The notes under the pieces are model-generated. The model worked only from the letters and a program-made list of their open reading frames with translations, was not told the DNA's origin and did not search any database. From assembly GCA_027924585.1 (NCBI GenBank), contig BSBM01000442.1, positions 5,952,001-6,016,000 of the forward strand: a DNA stretch of 64,000 bases, in the 5' to 3' direction. The DNA comes from Larix kaempferi. Taxonomy: Eukaryota; Streptophyta; Pinopsida; Pinales; Pinaceae. The position numbers and the translations under genes are program-made. Below, in pieces: positions 11,650 through 21,959 of the stretch (the first letter of the stretch is position 1; each line of letters starts with the position of its first letter).

Positions 11650-12600
11650 CTGCATGTGAGTACGTTGAAGTTGATGGTTCAGATATGGAGTGTGATTCTC
11701 AGATTCCCTTGTCAAATACGAATTCTTTTTTAAAACACGGTGATCAAAAATATGACGGGGAGGCTTATAAAGTTTGGAGTGACCTTCTCAAAAGAGGGAG
11801 AGGGAATCAGCCATAGAGGGAATCAGGGAATCAGTCCGTTGGATGAAGGGAATCAGCAATCAAAATAAGCTCAGGTGGAAAGGAGATGGTGGATACTGCA
11901 AATGAATATCCTTAACTATAAAATGTCTTTTCTGCAACTTTATAATATGCTATACACAATTGGAAGAAACTTCTGTTGCTATCTATATTCCTTGAACACG
12001 GCCAGCCTTTCACAGTTTTAAAGTTTTTTTTTTGCAAAAGTCCAGATCGACATGCCATCTTCTGCAATAGAATCATGCATTGTTACAGAGCATGTAATTG
12101 TTTTGGCTTCATAATGTCAGGGTTGAGTGAATGTGCGACTTGCAAGGCAGCTGATTTCTTCATTTGCAGAACATAAGTCAGATCTGTTCCTTATGTGATT
12201 TATTTAATCTGCAAATATATTGAGTGGATGGTTGTCTGTTGTTACTTTCTTGAAATTTCCATTCCTTCATATATGGATATTTCACCTCATCGCCAGCTAT
12301 ATACCATACCATTTGCTGTTTCCTCTATCTTTGAGCGCTACATTTTCAGACATGGAAAGCAGGCTTCTGGAGCTTTTGACCGTAAAAAATATATGTCATA
12401 ACAGTAGTTTGAAATAACCGAATTAGATGAAGTGATTTCAAAGATCTGCTCCTTTAATTGCTAAGAAATATCAGGCTAAGAAGAAAGATATTCGAGATAT
12501 TTGGAAGTTTTTGGATGGCAATCTACAAGGCAGTTATGACAGTTGTGAAGGCCAAAAACATAGTAAACTTATATGTTTAAGTGTTAGGGTTTTTTATTAA
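11650..12600 (+). pseudogene. Possible exon-like fragments, unrecognised
   Basis: Two plus-strand stretches read like real coding sequence. One at about 11650-11820 includes GEAYKVWSDLLKRG and ends in TAG. One at about 12440-12600 includes KKDIRDIWKFLDG and ends in TAA. Both lack a start in frame. Between them is T-rich DNA with a possible splice acceptor (CTTCATTTGCAG near 12170). I do not recognise the family. The fragments could be a decayed or captured gene, or chance. Confidence 0.25.
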
Positions 12601-12722
12601 AATATTTAAATCTTAAAATTGTGTAAATTTGATCATATCTCGTTGCAATGTAACTGATGTGGTTTTGAGAGTTATATATGGTCAACTTTATTTGGTTTTG
12701 AAAGCAAAAATTTTCCTAAGAC

Positions 12723-13100
12723 CAGTGTAGATCCATCTCAAATCCGGATCTATCAAGTACTGAAAGAGATCCAATTTCTTGAGATGTAATTTTTTTTGTT
12801 TTATCTTAAATTTTTTACACATTAAGAAAAAAATTTACCCCCATACTGGATTGTAACGTAAAGTGACAAACGTGATAGATGTAACAAACGTTACAACATC
12901 TCCCCCATACTGGGTTGTAACGTAATGTGACAAATGTGACATGTGACGTGTGACATCCGTTACAGGATCTGCCCCATACTACCAGTGTAGATACATCTCA
13001 AACCCATATCTATCAAGCATCGAGAGAGATCCAATTTCTTGAGGTGTAATTTTTTTTGTTTTATCTTAAATTTTTTACACATTAAGAAAAAAATTACCCC
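12723..13100 (+). repeat. Direct repeat of about 120 bp
   Basis: The segment CCAGTGTAGAT-CATCTCAAA through CACATTAAGAAAAAAATT occurs at about 12722-12835 and again at about 12980-13096 with few changes. Satellite units lie between the copies. Confidence 0.8.
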
Positions 13101-13640
13101 TCAAGAAATTGGATCCCTCTCTTTTAATTTTTTAATTATTTTATTTTTAATTTTTGATAAGTTATGAGCCAACATGAAATTTTTTATTACTTTTGATTTT
13201 TTATAAGTTATGAGTCAACATGGAAACGTAACCTGACAAACATGACAAATGTTACAACATCTCCCCCATACTGGGTTGTAAGGTAACGTGACAAATGTGA
13301 CAAACGTTACAACATCTCCCCCATACTGGGTTGTAACATAACGTGACAAACGTGACAAATGTGACATGTGACATGTGACATCCGTTACAGGATCTGCCCC
13401 ATACTACAAACGTGACAAATGTGACATGTGACATCCATTACAGGATCTCCCCCATACTATTACTTTTTACATTTTATTACTTTTGAAAACGTTACATGTG
13501 ACATGTGACATGTGACATGTGACATCCGTTACAGAATCTCCCCATACTGGGTTGTAAGTACCTCGTTTACACTGGGTGCAACAAACGTGACAAATGTGAC
13601 ATCCTTTACAGGATCTCCCCATACTTCGTTTACACTCGGT
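12840..13640 (+). repeat. GTGACA / GTAACG satellite block
   Basis: Repeated units carry CCCCATACTGGGTTGTAACG, then variable numbers of GTGACAAA and GTGACATGTGACAT, then CCGTTACAGGATCT. Unit length varies because the short internal GTGACA steps expand and contract. GTAACG and CGTTAC at the unit ends are inverted. AT-rich spacers interrupt the block at 13120-13210 and 13460-13490. No protein can be supported. Confidence 0.85.
13021..13124. repeat. Fold-back element, about 35-bp arms
   Basis: Left arm (about 13021-13057) includes GATCCAATTTCTTGAGG and a T-run. The right arm (about 13087-13124) is its near-perfect reverse complement, including CCTCAAGAAATTGGATC. The loop is about 30 bp. It may be a MITE-like relic. 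The equivalent left arm at about 12765 has no matching right arm. Confidence 0.7.
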
Positions 13641-14983
13641 ACAAAAATATATGAAAAGTTAATATTAATAAATGATTAAAAAATCATTTTTAATAGTTTA
13701 TTATTTTTAATCAGTTGATTTATCTTTAATTTATTATATTTTATTTTTACAATTTTTGTTATTTTACATTTTAAATTTTAATTGTTATCTTTATTTTAAC
13801 ACTCCACAAATACTTTTATTTTAAATATTATTATTATTCATATATTATTTTATTTATTATATATAAATAAATAAATAAACATGTTTCAAAAAATTATAAA
13901 CAAAACAAATATACTGAAACATATAAAAAAAAAAATCCTAAAATATAGGCATAATCCTTTTTGTTATTTTCATATACTTATTTTTTTTAACTAATATTTA
14001 TTTAAAATTAAACATATACAAAAAAAAAAAAAAAAAATTAAACATATACAAAAAAAATTCAAAATTTTGTAAAGTTCAAATGTAAATAATCTTTATTAAA
14101 TGTAAATAATCTTTATTAAGAATCATGCTAAAAGTTTTGTTAAATTTTATTTTAAACATGTAAAAAGAAATATTCAAGACTTTGTAAGTTTCAAATGTAA
14201 ATAATCTTTATTAATATCCTACTCAAAGTTTTGTTGATTTTATTTTATAAATATTGTATGTATCTTAGAGTCATCATGTTTATAAAATAAACATATATTT
14301 TTTTTTAAATTCATGTATTATATTCTGTTTAATATTTTTTATAATTTTATTTTAAATAGAACAAATTAAATAAATAAAAAATATAATAAAATAAAATAAA
14401 AAAATTAAACAAATAAACATTCAGGAAATAAATTTTAAATTGATTAAAAAGATTATGTTTGTTTCTATTCATACTTTTAATTCAAGATGAATGTTTTTAT
14501 TTTTTTTAGTTATTGTTTTGTTTTATGGCTTAGCTTAAAATTGAGGGCGATCATTCCCACCTATCTTGTATTAGTCAAACAAGATTTGAGAGTTGTTGTG
14601 AGAAACAAATCATTTTCTTGCATCAACAACATGGAGGTGCGGTATAACATCATTTTGGGAATTTGGGTTTTTAATGGAGTTCACAATTCTTAGTAAGACC
14701 CCGGTTTTTTACGGAGTTCACAATTCTTGGTAGGATCCCCTCTGTAGCTTATTAGATCTACAAAGGAGCATGGTGCCGATGAGGACACAATACAATAGTT
14801 AAAGTAGTACTAGAGATATATCCACGGAGGAAGCCCTAATTGGCACACCATTAACCAAGAATAGTTTCGATGCACTTGTATTTTTTTTGGGGACAATTTG
14901 TTTAGTTGTAGATTCACTTGGTAAAATATTTCTACTTTCTATGTAATAAGCATAATACTGGGGTATATAGTAGTAATCTAGTT
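13641..14983. other. AT-rich DNA without recognisable genes
   Basis: Very AT-rich, with A and T homopolymers and a recurring TAAATAATCTTTATTAA motif (about 14080-14215, three times). A TTTA(A/C)GGAGTTCACAATTCTT phrase occurs twice at about 14670-14730. No domain is visible on either strand. Confidence 0.6.
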
Positions 14984-15000
14984 TTGAAGGTTATGGCTTT
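14984..15000. repeat. SINE target-site duplication, left
   Basis: This 17-bp sequence is identical to 15176-15192 and lies on the A-tail side of the minus-strand SINE. Confidence 0.92.
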
Positions 15001-15175
15001 TTTTTTTTCCAGTAGAAAAATCACCTTCCTGCTATTCCGAAGGAATCAAGGAAAGCTTGAAATACAATCATTACAATAGGGCTCAACAAGAGCATCATGT
15101 CACTTACAAGAATTGAACTTGGGTGGGGAGGGCAACAATCTTTCCTCCCAACCACCCAAGCTACAACCAATGGAC
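15001..15175 (-). mobile_element. tRNA-derived SINE
   Basis: A 175-bp insertion is flanked by perfect 17-bp direct repeats TTGAAGGTTATGGCTTT at 14984-15000 and 15176-15192. On the minus strand the 5' end carries an A-box-like TAGCTTGGGTGG (15152-15163) and a B-box-like GTTCAATTC (15110-15118), as in a tRNA-type Pol III promoter. The 3' end has TTTTTC-TACTG-GAAAAA followed by an A-run (the T-run at 15001-15008). Short length, tRNA-like head, A-rich tail and target duplications together define a SINE. Confidence 0.9.
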
Positions 15176-15192
15176 TTGAAGGTTATGGCTTT
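15176..15192. repeat. SINE target-site duplication, right
   Basis: This 17-bp sequence is identical to 14984-15000 and lies on the tRNA-head side of the SINE. Confidence 0.92.
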
Positions 15193-15592
15193 ATTTTACA
15201 TATATTTCGAATATTTTGTAATTATAGTTATTTGGTTATTCTTTAGTATATAAGGTCATTACAACAATATACTTGCTATGAGTTTAAAATATCATTTACA
15301 AAAACATAATTTGGATGGAAAAGATAATGCTTCATCCCACAACCATTTATGTTTTTTTTTAAATCAACTTTAATATTACAATATAAATTTTATATTTATT
15401 AATTGTAATATTTTGAAATAAACTCATAAAAATTATATTTAATTCATTATACAAATTTTATTTTCAATATTTCATGTATTTCTAATGTCATGATATAGAT
15501 TTTGTATTTGTTGGTTACTTCTAGAAATGACCCACAAATATCTCATTCGGGTAAACTTTCGAATGAACTTTATTCTCGGGTGCACTTGTTAG
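15193..15592. other. AT-rich spacer left of LINE copy 2
   Basis: Non-coding. It shares short motifs such as TTCTAGAAATG-ACC and TATAAATTTT-TATTTATTA with the far side of the LINE (about 22010-22200). Both flanks therefore belong to the same degenerate repeat background. Confidence 0.5.
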
Positions 15593-15593
15593 T

Positions 15594-15612
15594 TTTTTTC
15601 TAGTGGAAAAAA
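15594..15612 (-). other. LINE 3'-terminal stem-loop
   Basis: On the minus strand TTTTTTC-CACTA-GAAAAAA forms a 7-bp stem with a five-base loop, next to the terminal A-run. The SINE at 15001-15175 ends in the same kind of hairpin. In plant L1/SINE pairs such 3' structures can be recognised by the LINE RT. Confidence 0.6.
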
Positions 15613-15821
15613 GCATACTATTTATATTCAAATTGAAAAAAATAGTACATGATGGATCGGTCGATAGACTAGCACAGATCACACAACATGTTTTCATGAG
15701 TTACAAGACATGTCGTAACAGTCCAGTCAAACATCCATTTAGGGATGTTCATTAGTACATAGAAAACCCATTACAAAAATGACAAATATCACATTTGGCC
15801 AAAAAAACTCCCAAAAACTAA

Positions 15822-18800
15822 CTAATCGAAGAAAAATAAAGAACCCTGATCAAGGAACTCATCTTCAAAGTATTCCTCCCAGAAGAGATATCCAACATCC
15901 CCAGAAAGTGCTTGCTTGGATAAAATATCAGCAGCCTAATTGTGTTCCCTATATGTGTGTTTGATATCAAAATCCATAAATTTGTACATCTCAGCCTTAA
16001 TCTTGCAGCACCATTGAGTCAGAGAAATGATTTGTAACTTATAATCACCCAAAACCCACTTAATAGTAACCCTAGAGTCGCCAAATAACTTTATTCTTGG
16101 GAAGCCAAAAAGATTTGCCAGACGAAAAGAAGCCCACAGGGCCAATAGTTCAGCCTTCATACTAGTGCCTGATCCACAATGGAGTCGAAAGGTGAAATAA
16201 TGATCCTAGTTTATAAAGATTTTTCCACCTGCTGCACACTGCCCCAATGCTGCTGCACCATCAAAAAAGATGATGGGATCATTGAATCTTGGTCTGAAAG
16301 TACTAGTAATCCTTTTTTTGGATATTTTCTTCAAATGTATGTTTGGTACATATTGTTGCAGAAAAACAGCAAGAACTTTATCTGTACTTGCCACCTGATC
16401 ATCAAATATATATCTGTTCCTCATACCCTAGATTGACCAGGAAACATAAACCGGAAGTGTGTGATGTTCACCACAATTTTGTTGCCAAATTCTTAAACTG
16501 GAAATAAAATCACCCTGTCTCCAGACAGTGCTAATATTCAGATTGTTACAAATCTTTCCCCAAATGTATAATCTGAAGGTGCAGTCCATCAACAGGTGAG
16601 TTGCATTTTCTGTCCAATTTTTGCAGAGTGGACATCTACTAGGACCATACCAACCTTTCCTTTCCAAATTGTCCCAGGTTTTCAATCTATCCATTAGAAC
16701 AAACCAAAGAAAACATTTTATTTTCAGTGGTATTTTCCATGTCCAAATAAGTTTATACCACCACTGCTTTGGAAAGATGCACCTCCTCTTGATGATGGAT
16801 TTGTAGGCGGTATTTGCTGTAACCATCTCTATGTTCTCATTTCCCTTCTAGATAAGGATGTCCTCTTCATCTTTCAACCTGCAACCAGTTGAATTGATGA
16901 TGTTGGTATATCTATCCCATTCTGCGGCCCGTTCACCCAATAGGCCAAGTGCTTCCCCACTGTACCAATATGTCCCAGGTCCCCGATTCTGTACACTATC
17001 AAGTGTATAAAAACCGACCCTATTCAAAATCCCTCTCAGAGCATGTGAAAGAATATAATCATCACCCAGGCCAATGATAGGATCAGTGCCAATGGATATC
17101 TCTTTCCCATTCCCAATTTTCTAGCAAATATCAAGTGCCAACCATTTGTACATGTTTAAAAATCCTCTCCAAAGTGGAGATATACCCCAGCAAATCTTCT
17201 TTGGTGTTCTAAACCAATGAGAAATTTTTATTTTAATGTATTTGCAATGGACCACTTTAGACCACGGAGTGTTCCCAAATAGGGTGCGCCAAAAACTCTT
17301 AAGTCTAAGAGCTTCACTAAAGGCCTGCAATTCTTTTATACCCCAGCCACCAGCGCTAGTTGGAAGAGAGAGCATCTCCCAGCCAGCCATAACAAGGCCA
17401 TCTGAACCGAGTTTACCTGACCACAAGAAGTTGAATATCAATTTTCTAATCAAATTGATAATGTACTTTGGAATGGGAAGCATGGAGAACCAGTAAACAG
17501 GAATGCTAGATAAAACTGCCTTGACTAGTGTCAATTTTCCACCTATAGACAGTAGCCGAAAAGCCCAATGTGTAATCCTATTTTCCAATTTTCTAATAAG
17601 CCAAAGCTAGTCTTTTATATAGTACCCGCATGGTTTAAGAAAGAAACCAAGGTACGTTAGGCCTTCAGATGCTGCTTCCCATTTATAAGACAGCATACTT
17701 AGAATCTCATTCTTTCGGATATCATCAACAAAAAAATGAAAGAAAGTAGTCTTTCGAAGGCTAATTTTCATACCTGAAGCCTTACAGAACAGCTCCAAAA
17801 TCTCTTAAATCGTTCTCCATTCAGAAATAGAATCACTTCCAGCCAAGAGGACATCGTCAACAAATAAAGAGTGTGTAATCTAGAGTAGCCTGCTGATCTT
17901 CAGTCCATTAATATGCCCATCCAATTTTGCTTTCTTAATCATAAGACTCAATCCCTCAATCACAAGAAGGAACAGGAGGGGGGACAAAGAACACCCCTGC
18001 CTAATACCTCTACTACAACTAAAGAATCCCGAGGATTGACCATTCACAAGAATTGAAATATTCATAGTACAAACACAAGCCATGATCCATCTAATGATAG
18101 TTTCTGGAACCCCAATCTGTATCAGGATGAGTCTAAAAAAGTCCCAATTTACTCGATCATAGGCTATTTCCAAGTCTATCTTTAGGATAAGTGCCTTCTG
18201 CTACCTCTTCTTAACCGAATGCATAAGTTCCTGTGTGATACCCACCGCATCATGGATTTGTCTACCTTCTAAAAACCCAAATTGTTCAGGAGAAATCTTC
18301 TTAGACAGTATGGGCTTTAGTCTCTCCGCAATGATCTTAGAAACAATTTTATAAACTAGGTTACACAATGCAATTGGTCTAAACTCCCCAAAGGTCTTGG
18401 GATCACTGACTTTTGGAATAAGAGTCACAAATGTGGCATTAAGTGCCCCACTAATGTAGCTAGTGCTTCTGGTAAAGTCAACCATTCTCAGTATATCACC
18501 ACCCATAATGTCAAAAAAATGGATGAACAGTTCCACTGTCCACCCATCAGGTCCAGGGAACTTCTCCTTTTTAAAACTTTTTAAGGTATCCTCAACTTCT
18601 TTCAAGGTGACATCCTTTTCTAAAATCTCATCCTCATCATTGTTGAAATTTTTTGAAAAATGCTAAACCACAATAAGTTGGGAATGTAGATCACAAATAC
18701 CTTCATCAGTGTAGATATCCCTGAAAAAGTGCTTTGCCCCCACCTGTAATGCATTCTCACCAGATAATGTATTTCCATTTGTGTCCTCCAATTCCCAAAT

Positions 18801-19937
18801 GGTCTTTTTATTTCTTCTCGCAGATGCAAAAGTGTGGAAGAATCTAGTATTACTATCCCCCTCTTTTATCCACAGAGCTCTACTCTTAAGCCTCCATTCT
18901 TTTTCTTCCCTTAGTAATAATGCCTCTTTCTGAGCCTCTAGGCCATTTAATGACACTTGTTCCCCCAGATCTAAAGGAGAAGAACATTGGCTAGAGTATA
19001 GAGCCTGAAGTTTCTCATCAATCTCCCTCAAATCTTTTTGATCAGTCAATTTCTTTTGGTGGATCCATTGTGAAACAAATTGCTTCAGATCCTGTATTTT
19101 TTTGCAAAGTAGATCCACAGGGTTCAACTCAGAATCCATAGTTAAACCGGTCCAAAAATATCTGACATTAATACAAAATGCCTCATCTGCAAGCCAAGAG
19201 TGGTTAAACTTGAAATGTGTTTTGCCTTTCTGTGCCCAGTTTCCTAACTTTAAAAAAATGGGCCAGTGGTCTGAGATTTTATCTTTCCCAACCCAGGAGC
19301 GATATAAGCCAAAAGAGTTCAGAAACGGGGTCTTAACCAGAAACTTGTCAAGTCTCTTCATGATATTTTGTGAACCAGAACGACCATTTGTCCAGGTGGG
19401 CTGGAAAACAGTGTCACACACATCAACCAAATCAAACTTTTGAAGTAGCAGGGTGAAATAATCAGCTAGGTTATCAAGAACAACATCTTTCCCCCAGATC
19501 TCACCGGCCAACCTGGTAAAATTCAAATCCCCTCCGACAATCAAATGTTCAATATCCAGAAGACCCGAATGGCCCAAGCTGTCCCAGAATTGCAGCATGT
19601 CCCAATACGGGCCATAGCAATTGAGGATGGAAAGTGGCAACTTATTTGAGAGACAAAGCCCATCCAAAAGAACACCCCATGGAGTCTTAAAAACCCTGAA
19701 AGTAAAAAGATTAGGGTCCCATGCAGCCACTAGACCCCCAGAAAGTCCATCTGAGCTTACTGCCACGCATTCCCGATCCGAAAGTAAATTTCCAATCTTC
19801 AGAATCGTCGCCAAATCCACACACATAGTCTCTTGTAACAATAGTACCCCAGGGCCAGTAGCTTTTAAGAGATGGGATAGAGCCCTAGCCCTAACAGCTC
19901 TACCCATCCCACGGATATTCATGGAGCAGATGGACAT
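15822..19937 (-). pseudogene. LINE copy 2 ORF2 polyprotein (EN-RT-RNase H)
   Basis: It starts ATG at 19937, overlapping the ORF1 stop as TAATG, and ends TAG at 15822-15824 (1372 codons, a usual plant L1 length). The endonuclease (residues about 1-230) has MNIRG, a QET glutamate, CYGP, GGDLN and SDHWP. The RT (about 440-750) has PGPDGW, LIPKV, FRPIALCN, GRQIHD, AYDRVNW, RQGCSLSP and the catalytic box as LFVDD, where A or V is usual. Then come the WSG region, a C-P-L-C...H zinc motif and RNase H with D-G-A, AELLALW, GDS and REHN. In-frame stops begin at 18663, 18201, 17880, 17805, 17607, 17121, 16848, 16428, 16206 and 15936. All are TAG except the TAA at 17805. No frameshift. Confidence 0.95.
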
Positions 19938-19939
19938 TA
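19935..19939 (-). promoter_or_regulatory. TAATG stop-start overlap between ORF1 and ORF2
   Basis: The ORF1 stop TAA and the ORF2 start ATG share one base. UAAUG overlaps are known to couple ORF2 translation to ORF1 termination in some LINEs, such as SART1 of silkworm. A similar role here is inference. Confidence 0.75.
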
Positions 19940-21522
19940 AGAACCAGACAAATTGGGGTAGCCTGCTCTAAGACCTCGAGAATTGTCAGTAGTTAAAACC
20001 TCAGCATCAGACACCATCAGTCGATCAGTCACCGTAAGGTACTCATCACAATCATGTCTGACCCCTTTTTTCTTTCTTATAAGTGTAACATTTTGGAATT
20101 TAATAGAGCTAAGAGTAAAAATATGCTTATTGACAGAGGGATTCTTTGAAAATATGGGAAGGGGAGTAAGTTTCCCAGGACTAATCCTAGTCTTGTATCC
20201 CGACTCCGAAAGGATATCCTTCTCCTCTGAGATAAAGATCTCAGGTTCGGTGATTTTCAGCCCATCACCAGCCCTAGGCTCAATAGCAGAAACCTTCTCC
20301 TTAGTAGAGGACCCACCCTCGGAGGAAAATCCCAAAACATTATTCTCCCCAAAAAGACCCCGTCTCACTTGGGGATTGTTAAAACTATCACCCCCCATCT
20401 CAGAACACGACACCACAGAATGTAAATTATCCTCCCCAAACGCTAAACGATGCATATAAGATTCCTCAGCACCCACCACAACAGCCAAATCTTCATCATT
20501 TAACATATATTCAGGAGAAGATATAGACTTACCCGGAAGCTTCAAGTATTCCGAAGGTGCAATGTTTCCAGGGCTAACAGTATCGGCATCAATCCCACCC
20601 AGTGGCAGCAGCATGTTCCGATCATGAATATCAGGCAATGGTGAGACCGCTGAAACCCCATTCGAAACCGGAGAAGTCCTGAAACGGGAACTAGTGTATA
20701 TGGACAAGACGCCTGGACATGCCCCGTATTGTGGCAAAGAAAACATCGAAAAGGTACTTTGAAATAATCAAGTCTCTGTAGCCACGGCCGGCCACCCCAA
20801 TTCAACTCAATCTCAACAGTTAGGTCACGGCACATATCAAACTCCACCATGACCCGTGCAAAACGCCTGTCAAAACAAAATAGCGAGTGGTGGTCCAGTC
20901 TGATAAACTTTCCAACTTTGTTGGCCAGTCCAATCAATATCTGCTCTATCCAAAGTTCAATGGGAAAACCTGGCACCATCATCCATAGATGCCGCCTATT
21001 CTGCTTCTCCTTTAACGGGTCGAAGGCCAAATGCCAGGGCTTCAAAAACAGGGAGCCATCCTTGAACAACCACGTTCATCTCAGGATGAGTCCAACGTGT
21101 TCAGGTTTGGAAAAGATAAAAAGAAGCCAACTGTTGATGAGCATGTTAACCCTGGGAAAATCACCAACAACAGGGTTCCAATTCCTGCGAACCCAATCCA
21201 GTAACTCACCCTTATCTCCATGAGTGAACTCAAACCTACCCACAATGGCACGATTAGACAACATACTGATTCTATCAAGGTTGGAATCATGGGCGATATC
21301 GTAACAGTCCAAACCCTCCCGCACAGCAATAGACTTACGCCGTTGTGCCCTCCACCCTTTCTTCCTACCACCACTCACACCCACCTTAGTCACAGAGTTA
21401 ATCACCGGCGGATCCTTCGACCCACTGGAAAAACTGTGCTCAGCAAAACCCCTTGTGCCCTCCTCCGAGCCATCAGTTGCAAAAAATGGAGAAAAGTTGG
21501 GTCGATGCCTTATTTGAGCCAT
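19937..21522 (-). pseudogene. LINE copy 2 ORF1 (gag-like RNA-binding protein)
   Basis: It starts MAQIRHRPNF at 21522. A basic segment is followed by a DUF4283-type region (about residues 75-230) with FLKPWHLAFDP, LWMMVPGFPIELW and GKFIRLD. An intact CCHC knuckle (C-x2-C-x4-H-x4-C) lies at about 20695-20740. The tail is acidic and serine/proline-rich. A TGA at 21076-21078 breaks the frame, which continues unchanged. A frameshift lies near 20660-20740, just around the zinc knuckle. The stop TAA overlaps the ORF2 start. The product would coat LINE RNA. Confidence 0.9.
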
Positions 21523-21871
21523 GGTTCACCTGTAGTATAGGTAAACAACCGGCAGGAAACCCAAGAAAATCCAGGGATTGACAGATGTCAATCACGTCCA
21601 CGTCATAACAATGAAACCCCACATGATACTGACAAATACAGTAATAGATGGCGAAAGATGATTAGAAGCGACAACCCCCTGTCATACCCACATGTATCAG
21701 AGGGTACTTACCTGTCGCCATCGCCAATACTGCAAAAAACCCTAACACCGCCGATGTTCGCCGTCCATCAATGGAGCCTCCATCTATGCAACCCTCATCA
21801 AATTTGGCTCAACCTTGTCTTACTCATATATTTTTCAAGTCTTTCTCTTAACATATAGTCATATAATGATC
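21523..21871 (-). other. LINE copy 2 5' untranslated region
   Basis: It lies between the ORF1 start and the U6 sequence. It is GC-richer than the flanks between about 21540 and 21800, then AT-rich up to the U6 3' end. It has no ORF of note. The exact LINE 5' end cannot be placed. Confidence 0.5.
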
Positions 21872-21956
21872 AAAAAAATTTGGACCATTTCTCGATTTGT
21901 ACGTGTCATCTTTGCGTAGGGGCCATGCTAATCTTCTCTGTATCACTCCAATTGTA
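21872..21956 (-). ncRNA. U6: U6 snRNA, 5'-truncated (pseudogene)
   Basis: On the minus strand about 80 bases match plant U6 from roughly nucleotide 20 to the 3' end. They include ATACAGAGAAGATTAGC (with the ACAGAGA box and AGC triad), CATGGCCCCT, GATGACACG and AAATCGAGAAATGG, ending in TCCAAATTTTTTT. The 5' stem-loop is missing and a few bases differ from the usual plant sequence. No plant upstream sequence element or well-placed TATA box is seen on its 5' side, so it is probably not transcribed. It sits directly 5' of the LINE in the same orientation. Confidence 0.93.
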
Positions 21957-21959
21957 AAT

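Larger units (their letters stand above)
15593..21871 (-). mobile_element. L1-type LINE, copy 2, nearly full length
   Basis: The minus strand carries a 5' region (about 21523-21871), ORF1 (21522-19937), ORF2 (19937-15822) and a roughly 230-bp 3' region ending in an A-run (T-run at 15593-15599). Domain order is ORF1 with CCHC knuckle, endonuclease, RT, a C-x2-C zinc motif, RNase H. ORF2 stays in one frame for all 1372 codons but has ten premature stops. ORF1 has one stop and one frameshift. No convincing target duplication was seen at the ends. Confidence 0.93.

Noticed and set aside
19102-21540. Plus-strand ORFs across the LINE
   Set aside because: They are shadows of minus-strand ORF1 and ORF2, which carry the real domain motifs.
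21872-21956. Functional U6 gene
   Set aside because: The first 20 or so bases are missing, and no upstream sequence element or properly placed TATA box is visible.
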